From NCBI RefSeq assembly GCF_011801145.1, contig NZ_CP046172.1, forward strand, positions 1,116,001 through 1,180,000: a stretch of DNA of 64,000 nucleotides, given 5' to 3'. The notes beneath the pieces were generated by a model. That model had not been told where the DNA came from. It saw only the letters and a list, made by a program, of their open reading frames with translations, and made no database searches. How positions within the stretch are numbered: the stretch's first letter is position 1; each line of letters begins with the position of its first letter. The DNA is from Nocardia arthritidis (lineage in GTDB: Bacteria > Actinomycetota > Actinomycetes > Mycobacteriales > Mycobacteriaceae). This document shows positions 12,701 to 20,598 of the stretch, piece after piece. Both the position numbers and the translations under genes were made by a program.

Positions 12701-12783
12701 CCGACCTGCGGCGCGAACTGCCGGTGACCGCGATCCTCGGCGGCGCGTCGCTGGACGAGGTGGTCGGGCTGCTCGCCCATTGA
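9754..12783 (+). CDS. mbtD: PKS with AT-KR-ACP domains, MbtD-like
   Basis: A 1009-residue PKS, almost the length of mycobactin MbtD. After a linker of about 95 residues comes an acyltransferase (VFPGQGSQ, GHSQGEIAAA with Ser188), then a ketoreductase with NADPH motif GGTGKLG at about 678 and the Ser/Tyr/Asn region CSSLTATVGG...IYGALN. An acyl carrier domain follows, with GLDSLQ and attachment Ser971. It supplies the extender unit, reduces the beta-keto group to beta-hydroxyl and carries the intermediate, completing the split module begun by the ketosynthase upstream. The ATG at 9754 overlaps the end of the KS gene and is preceded by GAAGAGGAA. The frame is open further upstream inside the KS gene, but no domain lies there. 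Confidence 0.9.
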   Translation: MSSYLLPDGRVPVLVCSDTDDALRREAAALLAYLESRPGLTPDAVADMIFRTRTACRHRALVLASDRAELCAALAAVVSGAAHPAVVRTAKSATARKIGYVFPGQGSQRPGMGRPYYEHSPVFRAAVDECEAEFQRLYRISPLAYLLDDGGMADDVRIVQPALFMQMIGLAAMWRAAGVAPAVTVGHSQGEIAAACVSGLISLADGIRVVTLRANLVDELANERGFSGVYSMAVVGVDREECERLLARNSGWAELSVVNSAHILAISGEREMVADVVATLNADGKFAKEIRVSYPAHTSYVSKYRTEFCESLTDKLDSPVFAATEIDCLGGTLGDAITPDLPVGDYWYWNLRNKVRFDQAIAAAAARGVDTFVEIADHPTLLLAVQENLATLAPPRDYHAIATARRTAETLGEFTRNLATVAVNDLNYPWQTLRHKTADDRPRLPLLDFPNTQMNSKTLWAPFEYRQQHDEVAAATTEFAKPERLVEQWIRLDRRSLVRPRTIAIVDPSGANTELAEAIRAVAPRHGAKLDGTPDTAVILLPRRCDADIEAAVAELAEFLGDRSWLPELDGIGDVWLVTGGSEQVDPDDVVDTWQAAAQAGFRALAVERPGTAFRHLDLPAGGPIVDSAKALVGAIHIAAEPEIACRAGGVYVKRLIATDEAAGRPLRAADLGEVLVIGGTGKLGVEFCEYFARRGAGRITLVSRSGGDADAVRRIERIRGAATEIAIRTCDITDEEQVRALGAEFRARPADLIVHAAVDYVAAAEDGAAAVRAAAAPKILGIDRVIRHVPLSNDGRVVLCSSLTATVGGRGNLIYGALNRMLDAMASGWRARGIACTSVQWGLWPAVGHGREEALARTDGTGLSAMDPAAAIELGLTTHAANRLVAAADWPTVRAVTEFIGLAPLFERLADKAPRPDPSPVPAAAAATPTRNIAENTADRVRFALCEVMGMDADATIDGSTPLVALGLDSLQALDLRKRIEADLRRELPVTAILGGASLDEVVGLLAH

Positions 12784-12872
12784 TACCCGGGAGCTCGGCC
12801 GCCATCATGCGTGCCGCAGGGCATCGGTCGGCCGACGAAAAGTCAAGTGCGACAAACGAAACGGAGAGCAGG

Positions 12873-13820
12873 GTGGCGGACACGGAACTGGCGATCGTGG
12901 TCGAATCCGTCGAGAAATCGTTCGGCGCGGTGCGCGCGCTACGGGGCATCAGCTTCACCGCGCGGGCCGGCACCGTGCTCGGCGTGCTCGGACCGAACGG
13001 CGCGGGGAAGACGACCACCGTATCGGTGCTGTCCACCCTGGTGCGGCCCGACGCGGGCCGGGCCGTAGTGGCCGGTTACGACGTGGTGACCGAGGCCGCG
13101 GCGGTGCGCGGTTCGATCATGCTCACCGGGCAGTACGCCGCGCTGGACGAAATGCTCACCGGCCGGGAGAACCTGGTGCTGTTCGGGCGGCTGATGGGGT
13201 TGCGCCGCAAGGCGGCTCGCGCCAGGGCCGATGAACTACTGGCACAATTCGAGCTGACGGAGGCCGCCGATCGGCGGGTCGGCCAGTACTCCGGCGGGAT
13301 GCGGCGGCGGATCGATATCGCGTGCGGCCTGGTCCGTCCGCCGCGGGTGGTGTTCCTCGACGAGCCGACCACCGGACTGGATCCGGTGAGTAGGCAGAGC
13401 CTTTGGTCGCTGATCCGTTCGCTCAAGGCGCAGGGCGTCACGGTGCTGCTCACCACGCAGTACCTGGAGGAGGCGGATGTGTTGAGCGACAACATCATCG
13501 TGGTCGATCGGGGCGCGGTGATCGCTGAGGGCACCGCCGATCAGCTCAAGGCGCGCACGGGGATGAGCCTGTGCGAGGTGGTGCCGGTCGAGGCGGCGAC
13601 GGTGCCCGCGTTGGCCGCGCTGCTGTCCAAGATCGGGGAGGTCACCATCGCGGAATCCGGCGACCGGGTGTCGCTGCCCGCACCGGACGGTGCGGCGACG
13701 CTCGCGGCGGCACTGCGGCAGATCACCGAGGCGAATATCGAGCTGATCGATATCGCGCTGCGCCGCCCATCGCTGGATGAGGTGTTCATCGAGCTCACCA
13801 AGCCGCAGGTGTCGGCGTGA
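12873..13820 (+). CDS. DrrA-type ABC transporter ATP-binding protein
   Basis: A 315-residue ATPase with Walker A GPNGAGKTT, signature YSGGM, Walker B VVFLDEPTTGLDP and a switch region LLTTQYLEEAD, followed by the C-terminal extension (DEVFIELT) typical of daunorubicin-resistance DrrA subunits. The GTG at 12873 is preferred because GGAGA lies six bases before it; the open frame begins at 12780 but the extra 31 residues match nothing. It overlaps the first permease by GTGA. Placement directly behind the PKS gene suggests it powers export of the siderophore or a precursor. This is an inference from context, since DrrA homologues also export unrelated drugs. Confidence 0.88.
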   Translation: MADTELAIVVESVEKSFGAVRALRGISFTARAGTVLGVLGPNGAGKTTTVSVLSTLVRPDAGRAVVAGYDVVTEAAAVRGSIMLTGQYAALDEMLTGRENLVLFGRLMGLRRKAARARADELLAQFELTEAADRRVGQYSGGMRRRIDIACGLVRPPRVVFLDEPTTGLDPVSRQSLWSLIRSLKAQGVTVLLTTQYLEEADVLSDNIIVVDRGAVIAEGTADQLKARTGMSLCEVVPVEAATVPALAALLSKIGEVTIAESGDRVSLPAPDGAATLAAALRQITEANIELIDIALRRPSLDEVFIELTKPQVSA

Positions 13821-14596
13821 CCATTGCGAAAAATACCCCCGCGCTGCATGTCCCACCGACCATGCAATGGACGGCATTGAGCGAGCGCAGCATTCGGGCC
13901 GCGGTGCGCGAGGGCGATCTGCTGCTCGCGTCGACCGCGCCGGTCACCTTCTTCGTCTGTGTGCATGTGCCGCTGCGCCGTTCGATGGAGGCGACCGGCC
14001 TGAACTACGCCCAATACCTGTTGCCGTTGATCGCGTTGCAGGCGATGTTCTTCGCGTCGATGTTCGCCGCCGATCGCGCGGGCCGGGAAGTGTTGGGCGG
14101 TATGGGAACCCGGTTGCGGTCGATGCCCGTGCTGCCCTGGGTGCCGCCCGCCGCGCGGATGTCGGCGAACGCGGTCCGCGCGGCCGCCGCACTGGCTGGT
14201 GCACTGATCATCGGCCTTGCCTTCGGGTTTCGCTTCCACGGCTTCGGCACCGGTGCGGCCTTCATCGCATTGGTGCTCGGGTTCGGGGCCGCGGTGGTGC
14301 TGGCATCGGATGCGCTCGGAACCGCGACGGGCAATCCCGAACTGGGCGGCACCGTGCTGTTCGTCCCGCAGCTGCTGCTGATGTTGACCTCGACGGGTTT
14401 CGTTCCGGCGGAAGGGTTCCCGGGCTGGATCCAGCCCTTCGCACGCAACCAGCCGGTATCCGTCGTTACCGCCGCGCTGCGCGAACTCGCCGACGGCAGA
14501 ACGGGATCCGAGGTCGTTCTCGCGGTGGTTTGGACGGCGGGTCTGCTGGTCGCGGCGGCGCTGTTCGCACTTCGGGTGGAAAGGCGGCGGCGATGA
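13817..14596 (+). CDS. ABC-2 type permease (DrrB-like), first subunit
   Basis: A 259-residue integral membrane protein with about six hydrophobic segments, for example YAQYLLPLIALQAMFFASMFA, AALAGALIIGLAFGF and VVLAVVWTAGLLVAAALFAL. The segment TGFVPAEGFPGWIQPFARNQPVS matches the conserved loop of DrrB/ABC-2 permeases (P-x-W-x-x-P-x-x-x-x-x-P-x-S). The GTG start overlaps the stop of the ATPase gene and its own stop overlaps the next permease, so all three subunits should be made together. It probably forms a heterodimeric export channel with the following gene product. Confidence 0.85.
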   Translation: MTIAKNTPALHVPPTMQWTALSERSIRAAVREGDLLLASTAPVTFFVCVHVPLRRSMEATGLNYAQYLLPLIALQAMFFASMFAADRAGREVLGGMGTRLRSMPVLPWVPPAARMSANAVRAAAALAGALIIGLAFGFRFHGFGTGAAFIALVLGFGAAVVLASDALGTATGNPELGGTVLFVPQLLLMLTSTGFVPAEGFPGWIQPFARNQPVSVVTAALRELADGRTGSEVVLAVVWTAGLLVAAALFALRVERRRR

Positions 14597-15354
14597 GCCT
14601 TGTGGCGCAGAGTCTGGTCGAGACGGGTCGCCTGCTGCGGCGCTGGCGCAGGCAGCAGGAGGTGTTCACCACCACACTGGTGCTGCCGATCCTGCTGCTC
14701 CTGCTCTTCGATCTGGTGTTGAGCAAATCGCTGCGCACCGCGGGCGGCGGCGAACCCATCTACGGCTTCGTCCCGATGATCGCGGTCTCCGGGGCGCTGT
14801 ACGGCGCGATGGGCACGGGGATCTCGCTGTACGGCGAGCGGCAGAGCGGGCTGCTGCGGCGCTTCTGGGTGCTGCCGGTGCACCGGTCCGCCGGATTGCT
14901 CGGACGGCTGCTCGCCGAATGCGTTCGGGCGCTGGCGACGGCCGCGGTGGTGCTGCTTGTCGGCTTCGTTCTCGGGCTGCGCTTCCACCACGGCGTGCCC
15001 GGTGCACTCGGTGCGCTGCTGGTTCCGGTGCTCGTCATCGCGGGCTGGACGCCGATGGTGATCGTGGTCGGGGTCTCCCGGATCGGCGATCAGGTGGCGC
15101 AGATCTTCGCCGCCGTCGTGTTGATCGGTATGTTCTTCAATTCGGGTTTCGCCCCGGTGTCGAACTATCCCGGCTGGTTGCAGCCGATCGTTCGGGCACA
15201 GCCGATGAGCTGCGCCATCGAGGCGATGCGCGGGCTCACGCTGGACGGACCGGTCGCGGGCCCGCTGCTGAGGACGCTCGCCTGGTCGGCGGGGCTGGCG
15301 CTGGCCTTCGGCCTGCTCGCGGTGCGCGGCTATCGCAAGGCCGCGACGAGCTGA
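14593..15354 (+). CDS. ABC-2 type permease (DrrB-like), second subunit
   Basis: A 253-residue polytopic membrane protein with six predicted hydrophobic stretches, among them LVLPILLLLLFDLVL, ATAAVVLLVGFVLGL and IFAAVVLIGMFFNSGF. The conserved ABC-2 loop reads GFAPVSNYPGWLQPIVRAQPMS, parallel to that in the preceding gene product. Two different permeases with one ATPase is a common exporter layout in actinobacterial secondary-metabolite clusters. The ATG at 14593 overlaps the preceding stop. The next gene starts 91 bases downstream. Confidence 0.85.
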   Translation: MSLVAQSLVETGRLLRRWRRQQEVFTTTLVLPILLLLLFDLVLSKSLRTAGGGEPIYGFVPMIAVSGALYGAMGTGISLYGERQSGLLRRFWVLPVHRSAGLLGRLLAECVRALATAAVVLLVGFVLGLRFHHGVPGALGALLVPVLVIAGWTPMVIVVGVSRIGDQVAQIFAAVVLIGMFFNSGFAPVSNYPGWLQPIVRAQPMSCAIEAMRGLTLDGPVAGPLLRTLAWSAGLALAFGLLAVRGYRKAATS

Positions 15355-15445
15355 AACGGGTGCCGGTCGATGAATTACTGTTACGGCCGATGAAATCCGA
15401 GCCACCACCGATCAGCGATCCGAGCCGAGCGCTGCCCGGACGCGG

Positions 15446-16504
15446 ATGAACCAGCCGGTGCCGTTCGCTGTCGGGGTACTGGCGACGGTCTTCACCGCGA
15501 TGATCACCTGCGGGCGTTGGCTGCTGCTGAACGACACCGCCGCGCATCGCCTGATCAATGTCACGCTGAGCTGGATACTCGGGGCGTTGATCGCCTATGA
15601 GGCCAGTATCGGCCGCTCGTTCGCGGATGCGGGCTATCGGCTCTTCCTCGCCTGCGGGGTGATGGCCATGGCGAACTTCTACGGAGTGGTCCGGCTCTTC
15701 GACGGTGGAGATATTCGGACCACCCGGCGCAAGCAGTTGCTGTACAACGCCATCGGCGCGCCGGGCGCGGTCGCGGTGCTGATCATCGGGCGACCTGCCG
15801 AATCGAGCCTCACCTGGGAAACCCTGGTCGTTTGGGCGATCTTCAACATTCCGATGCTGCTGGTGGCCGGGCGGACCGCGCGGCAGTCTCTGCGCGAGGT
15901 CCGGTCCGCCGATGGGTCGACCCGCGGCAGGCTGTGGTTCGGCCTGCTGCTGCTCGCCGCGCTGGTGTGGGGATACTCCGCGATCGCCAGCGGGGTAATC
16001 GTGCTTTGTGGCGGCGAGCTGGTCAGCCCGGCCAGGGACTGGACCATCCCGGCGTGCCTGATTTTCATGGCCGTCATCGCGCTGACCGGGGTGCCGCTGC
16101 TGGATGTGCTGCTCGAGCGGATGGGCTGGGACCGGGCGGGTCGGGATATGCGTAGGCTGCACCGGCTGTGGCGGGATGTCACGGCGGCGGTGCCCGAGGT
16201 CGTGCTGCGGCCGGCGGCCGGGGTGGCGCGGGATTCGGTCTCCCAGCGCTACCGGATGGTGGTGGAGATCCGGGATGCGCTGATGCATCTGGAGCAGCGG
16301 GTTCCCATGGGTGAGCGACGGGATTCGACGGCGGAGTACGCGCGCTGGCTGGCCAACGCCGTGCGCGTGGAATCGCTTGGCCGCGAACCGCTTCCGGCCA
16401 CCGCCCGGCCCGGGTTCATCGCCAGGGATCTGGGGGCCGAACTCGAGCATCTGTTGGCGCTGGCGCGGTGCTGGCCGCGTGTGGTGCGTACCGAGAGGTC
16501 TTGA
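15446..16504 (+). CDS. MAB_1171c/DUF6545-like membrane protein
   Basis: A 352-residue protein with about seven transmembrane segments in residues 1-215, followed by a soluble tail of about 135 residues. The tail begins RRLHRLWRDVTAAVPEVVL and continues RYRMVVEIRDALMHL, a pattern I recognise from the actinobacterial MAB_1171c family (DUF6545), whose function is not established. Spacing (91 bp from the ABC permease, same strand) suggests it is the last gene of the siderophore transcription unit, but that may be incidental. The ATG at 15446 has only a weak ribosome-binding sequence. Confidence 0.7.
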   Translation: MNQPVPFAVGVLATVFTAMITCGRWLLLNDTAAHRLINVTLSWILGALIAYEASIGRSFADAGYRLFLACGVMAMANFYGVVRLFDGGDIRTTRRKQLLYNAIGAPGAVAVLIIGRPAESSLTWETLVVWAIFNIPMLLVAGRTARQSLREVRSADGSTRGRLWFGLLLLAALVWGYSAIASGVIVLCGGELVSPARDWTIPACLIFMAVIALTGVPLLDVLLERMGWDRAGRDMRRLHRLWRDVTAAVPEVVLRPAAGVARDSVSQRYRMVVEIRDALMHLEQRVPMGERRDSTAEYARWLANAVRVESLGREPLPATARPGFIARDLGAELEHLLALARCWPRVVRTERS

Positions 16505-16512
16505 TGGTTACA

Positions 16513-16536
16513 TCAGCTAACTATATAGTTTGCTGA
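16513..16536. promoter_or_regulatory. 24-bp palindromic operator in the MFS promoter
   Basis: An AT-rich palindrome with one mismatched pair: the left half is TCAGCTAACTAT and the right half is ATAGTTTGCTGA. It stands out in GC-rich DNA, lies 26 bases before the MFS start codon, and overlaps TATAGT, a likely -10 hexamer. Its length and symmetry fit a dimeric TetR- or MarR-type repressor that would block transcription of the exporter. No regulator gene of that kind lies in the window. It does not match the IdeR/DtxR iron box. Confidence 0.6.
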
Positions 16537-16562
16537 GATAATGAATCATTAGGGGCTTCGAC

Positions 16563-18347
16563 GTGACGATTCCAAACGATCTCGACCTCGGTGAGGTTCA
16601 GACCATCCGCCGCAGGCTGCGCTACGACCGGGACCACCCGCACTACAAGTGGATCGTCCTGACCAACACCACCCTCGGCATCCTGCTGACCACCATCAAC
16701 TCCTCGATCCTGCTCATCTCGCTGCCCGCCATCTTCCGCGGCATCGGGCTGAACCCGCTGGAGGCGGGCAACGTCGGCTACCTGCTGTGGATGTTGATGG
16801 GCTATCTACTCGCCACCGCGGTGCTCGTGGTGATGTTCGGCAGGCTCGGCGATATCTACGGGCGCGTCCGGGTCTACAACCTGGGATTCCTGGTCTTCGC
16901 GCTGTGCGCGGTCGCGCTGTCCTTCGATCCGCTCCAGGGCGGGGCGGGCGCGCTGTGGATCATCGTGTGGCGCGTCGTCCAGGGCGTCGGCGGCGCGATG
17001 CTCACCGCCAACTCCACCGCCATCCTCACCGACGCGTTCCCGGCCAAACAGCGCGGCACCGCGCTCGGCATCAATATGGTTGCGGCCGTTGCCGGTTCAT
17101 TCCTCGGGCTGCTGATCGGCGGGGTGCTGTCCGAATGGGATTGGCGCGCGGTGTTCTGGGTGAGCGTGCCGATCGGCATCCTCGGCACGGTGTGGTCGTA
17201 CCGGTCGCTGCACGAGGTCGGCGTGCGCTCCGCGGGCAAGGTCGACTGGGCGGGCACCATCACCTTCGGGCTCGGGCTCACCGCACTGCTCACCGGAATC
17301 ACCTACGGCATCCAGCCTTACGGCGGCCACACCACCGGCTGGACCAGCCCGTGGGTGCTGTCGGCCGTCATCGGCGGGCTGGTGTTGCTCGGCGTGTTCT
17401 GCGTGGTGGAGTCGAAGGTCGCCCAACCGATGTTCCACCTCGGGCTGTTCCGCAACCGGGCGTTCGGCCTGGGCAACTTCGCCCAACTGATGGTCTCCAT
17501 CGGCCGCGGCGGCATGCAGTTCATGCTGATCATCTGGCTGCAGGGCATCTGGCTGCCGCTGCACGGGTTCAGCTTCGAATCGACACCGCTGTGGGCCGGT
17601 ATCTACCTGCTCCCGCTGACCGTGGGATTCCTTGCGGCAGGCCCACTTTCGGGTTGGCTCTCGGACCGCTACGGGGCCAGGCCGTTCACCACCGGCGGCG
17701 CGCTGCTCGCCGGGGTGACCTTCCTGCTGCTGCTCGTCATCCCGGTCGATTTCAACTACTGGCTGTTCGCGCTGATCATCCTGCTCAACGGCATCGGAAG
17801 CGGACTGTTCTTCTCGCCCAACACCGCCGCCATCATGTCCAGCGTGCCCGCGGCGCAGCGCGGCGCCGCCTCCGGCATGCGCGGCACGCTGTTCAACGGC
17901 GGCAATGCGCTGTCGATGGGAATCTTCTTCTCCCTCATGGTGATCGGCCTGGCCGCCAGCCTGCCCTCGGCCCTGGATTCCGGCCTACGGGCACAAGGGG
18001 TTTCGGCGACCGCGGCCGGTGAGGTCGCCGGACTGCCGCCGGTCGGCAGCCTGTTCGCCGCCTTCCTCGGCTACAACCCGATTCAGGAATTGCTCGGCCC
18101 CACCGGCGAATTGGCCAAACCGGGCGTCAACGCCGACGCGCTCACCGGCCAGGAATTCTTCCCCCATCTGCTCACCGGCCCCTTCCACTCCGGCCTCCTG
18201 GTGGTCTTCATCTCCGCCGCCGTCATGATGTTCCTCGCCGCGGCCGCCTCCTACCTCTCCGGCGGCAAATACATCCACGACGAGGACGCCGAACTCGCCG
18301 AGGCCGACGAGCTGGCCGCCGCCCGCGTCACCGTAGCCGCGCGCTGA
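16563..18347 (+). CDS. MFS exporter, 14-TM DHA2 family
   Basis: A 594-residue drug:proton antiporter-type transporter. Twelve or more hydrophobic helices are visible. The MFS motif A region reads GRLGDIYGRVR after the second helix, and motif C-like VVQGVGGAMLTANSTAI follows, as in DHA2 (EmrB/QacA) exporters. A soluble insertion of about 60 residues precedes the last helix. The GTG at 16563 follows AGGGGC at 16551. It has its own promoter with a palindromic operator and ends at a strong hairpin terminator, so it forms a monocistronic unit. Its position after the biosynthesis and ABC-export genes makes siderophore or drug efflux the likely job. Confidence 0.87.
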   Translation: MTIPNDLDLGEVQTIRRRLRYDRDHPHYKWIVLTNTTLGILLTTINSSILLISLPAIFRGIGLNPLEAGNVGYLLWMLMGYLLATAVLVVMFGRLGDIYGRVRVYNLGFLVFALCAVALSFDPLQGGAGALWIIVWRVVQGVGGAMLTANSTAILTDAFPAKQRGTALGINMVAAVAGSFLGLLIGGVLSEWDWRAVFWVSVPIGILGTVWSYRSLHEVGVRSAGKVDWAGTITFGLGLTALLTGITYGIQPYGGHTTGWTSPWVLSAVIGGLVLLGVFCVVESKVAQPMFHLGLFRNRAFGLGNFAQLMVSIGRGGMQFMLIIWLQGIWLPLHGFSFESTPLWAGIYLLPLTVGFLAAGPLSGWLSDRYGARPFTTGGALLAGVTFLLLLVIPVDFNYWLFALIILLNGIGSGLFFSPNTAAIMSSVPAAQRGAASGMRGTLFNGGNALSMGIFFSLMVIGLAASLPSALDSGLRAQGVSATAAGEVAGLPPVGSLFAAFLGYNPIQELLGPTGELAKPGVNADALTGQEFFPHLLTGPFHSGLLVVFISAAVMMFLAAAASYLSGGKYIHDEDAELAEADELAAARVTVAAR

Positions 18348-18355
18348 CGGCCTCC

Positions 18356-18387
18356 GGTGTGGCCCGGCGATTTCGCCGGGCCACACC
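18356..18387. terminator. Strong hairpin terminator after the MFS gene
   Basis: A perfect 15-bp inverted repeat (GGTGTGGCCCGGCGA and its complement) with a two-base centre begins eight bases after the MFS stop codon. There is no T-run, as is common for actinobacterial terminators. Confidence 0.8.
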
Positions 18388-18749
18388 TGTGTCCGGGGTA
18401 TGTGGCGCACATTCATCCGGTCGTCCTCTGAATGCAGCTCGAAACGCCTCGTCGCCTATTGCCATACCGGTTGGATGGTCCGCACTGCAACGGATTCCCG
18501 CATGGATCAAAGGGCAATATGCATGAGTCGGCATACCGCTATGTATATTCCATATCAAATCCGCATCGAGTCGAACCAATTCTGAAAATCGTCCGTGTGC
18601 ACTACTGTGCGGCGTATTTGCCCGGGTGGGTGGCTCAGGCGCCCGGCGCATTTCCGCGAGGTGGCTGGGAATCGGCGTGCGTCGGAGGCGAATTCGCTGG
18701 TAGTCGGTTAGACTGCGCGAGCTTTACTGCGAGGGAATCGGGAGACTGC
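18388..18749 (+). promoter_or_regulatory. Intergenic region and promoter of the BacA-like gene
   Basis: This 362-base region is visibly richer in A+T than its neighbours and has no convincing gene. TAGACT at 18709-18714 is a plausible -10 hexamer, 35 bases before the start codon. No good -35 or operator was recognised. Confidence 0.4.
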
Positions 18750-20594
18750 GTGGACGCGTCTAGGGACTGGGGCAACGAACTCTGGGAATCGGCCAAGTGG
18801 TTGCTGATCGTATTCTCGATCACCGCGGTGGTATTCACGGTGACTGTCGCGCTGCTGCTGAGATTCACCGTCTGGGGCCGCCAGTTCTGGCTGATATCGG
18901 GCGGCTATTTCCGCGGCAAAGGCGGTTGGCGGACAATACTTTTCGTCGCCGTGCTGTTGTTCATGACGATCTGGTCGGTTCGCATGGACGTGCTGTTCTC
19001 CTACCAGTACAACGACATGTATTCGTCGTTGCAGGACGGCGCCGCGGCCTTGGGAGAGCACGACGGTGGCGCGCTCGGCGCCGCGAAGACCGCGTTCTGG
19101 AATTCGATCATCGTATTCGCGGTGCTCGCGACCATACATGTGGTGCGGGCGCTGACGGACTACTTCATCGGGCAGGCCTTCGACATCAGGTGGCGGCTCT
19201 GGCTGACCGAGCGGGTGACCACCGACTATCTCGATGGCCAGGCGTTCTATCGGGCCCGGTTCATCGACGACACGATCGACAACCCGGACCAGCGTATTCA
19301 GGAAGACATCACCACCTACGTGCAGAACGCGCGGGCGCTGTCGATGGGCGCGGTCAGCGCGGTGGTAGCGATCTTCTCCTTCGCCAAGATCCTGTGGGAC
19401 CTGTCCGGTCCACTCACGATCCTCGGCACCACCGTTCCGCGCGCCGCGGTGTACATGATCCTGCTGTACGTCCTGGTGACAACGGCCATCGCGTTCTGGA
19501 TCGGTCGACCGCTGATCAGGCTGAACTTCCGCTACCAGCTCGTCACCGCGAACTTCCGTTACGCGCTGGTGCGGTTGCGCGACGCGGCGGAGAGCGTCGC
19601 CTTCTACCGCGGTGAGGGTGTGGAAAAGCGCGGCCTGATCGGACGATTCGCGGCGGTGATCGGAGCCTACTGGGCCATCGTCTACCGGACGCTGAAGTTC
19701 AGCGGGTGGAACCTCGCGGTCAACCAAGCCGCGGCGATCGTCCCATTCATACTGCAGGTCCCGCGCATGTTCGCGGGACAGATCAAGCTCGGTGGCGTGC
19801 TGCAGTCGACGCAGGCGTTCAGCCAGATCCACTCGTCGTTGTCGTTCTTCCGCGAGAACTACGCGACCTTCGCCGAATTCCGTGCCTCGCTCATCCGTCT
19901 GGACGGCTTGATCGTCGCCAGCCGCCAATCCCGCGACCTGCCCCGGGTGGACGTCGCCGAACTGGATAACGCGCTGGCGCTCGATCGGATCGACGTCCGA
20001 AAGCCGGACGGCGAGCTGCTGATCAGCGACCTCAACCTGCGGCTGAACCCCGGTGACGCACTCGTTGTCAAGGGCCCGTCGGGCAGCGGCAAGACCACGT
20101 TGCTGCGCGCGCTGGCCGGCATGTGGCCGTACGCCGACGGCGATATCCGGCGTCCGTCGGGCAACGAATCGCTGTTCCTCTCCCAGATCCCGTACCTCCC
20201 GCTGGGCGATCTGCGGACGGCGGTCACGTATCCCGCCCAGCCGGAAGACATTTCGGATGATGTACTGCGCGAGACGCTGACCAAGGTGCACCTCGGTCAC
20301 CTGGTGAACCGCCTGGACGAAGAGGCCGACTGGGCCAAGATCCTGTCCCCGGGTGAGCAGCAGCGAGTCGCGTTCGCGCGGATCCTGCTGCTCAAACCGA
20401 AGGCGGTGTTCCTGGACGAGGCCACCTCCGCGGTGGACGAGGGTCTGGAGTACTCGCTCTACGCGCTGGTTCGCAGCGAAGCGCCGCAGACCATGCTGTT
20501 CAGCGTCGCCCACCGCAGCACCGTCGACGTCCACCACACTGCCCGCCTCGAACTGTCCGGCGACGGGCCGTGGAGCCTCGAACCGACCGCGTAA
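18750..20594 (+). CDS. SbmA/BacA-like ABC transporter (Rv1819c type), fused membrane and ATPase domains
   Basis: A 614-residue half-transporter. An N-terminal SbmA/BacA-type membrane domain (about residues 10-400, with RWRLWLTERVTTDYLDGQAFYR and the characteristic NPDQRIQEDI) is fused to an ATPase. The ATPase has Walker A GPSGSGKTT, signature LSPGEQQRVAFARIL and Walker B AVFLDEATSAVD. The M. tuberculosis relative Rv1819c (about 640 residues) takes up vitamin B12 and hydrophilic antimicrobial peptides, so import of hydrophilic compounds is the likely role. GTG at 18750 was chosen because GGAGA lies five bases upstream. An open frame extends to 18432, but that part overlaps AT-rich promoter DNA. 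The gene converges on the peptidase gene with four bases between the stop codons. Confidence 0.88.
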   Translation: MDASRDWGNELWESAKWLLIVFSITAVVFTVTVALLLRFTVWGRQFWLISGGYFRGKGGWRTILFVAVLLFMTIWSVRMDVLFSYQYNDMYSSLQDGAAALGEHDGGALGAAKTAFWNSIIVFAVLATIHVVRALTDYFIGQAFDIRWRLWLTERVTTDYLDGQAFYRARFIDDTIDNPDQRIQEDITTYVQNARALSMGAVSAVVAIFSFAKILWDLSGPLTILGTTVPRAAVYMILLYVLVTTAIAFWIGRPLIRLNFRYQLVTANFRYALVRLRDAAESVAFYRGEGVEKRGLIGRFAAVIGAYWAIVYRTLKFSGWNLAVNQAAAIVPFILQVPRMFAGQIKLGGVLQSTQAFSQIHSSLSFFRENYATFAEFRASLIRLDGLIVASRQSRDLPRVDVAELDNALALDRIDVRKPDGELLISDLNLRLNPGDALVVKGPSGSGKTTLLRALAGMWPYADGDIRRPSGNESLFLSQIPYLPLGDLRTAVTYPAQPEDISDDVLRETLTKVHLGHLVNRLDEEADWAKILSPGEQQRVAFARILLLKPKAVFLDEATSAVDEGLEYSLYALVRSEAPQTMLFSVAHRSTVDVHHTARLELSGDGPWSLEPTA

Positions 20595-20598
20595 CGCG

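Noticed and set aside
16513..16536. Palindrome as an IdeR iron box
   Set aside because: The sequence does not fit the TTAGGTTAGGCTAACCTAA-type consensus; symmetry and content suit another repressor class.
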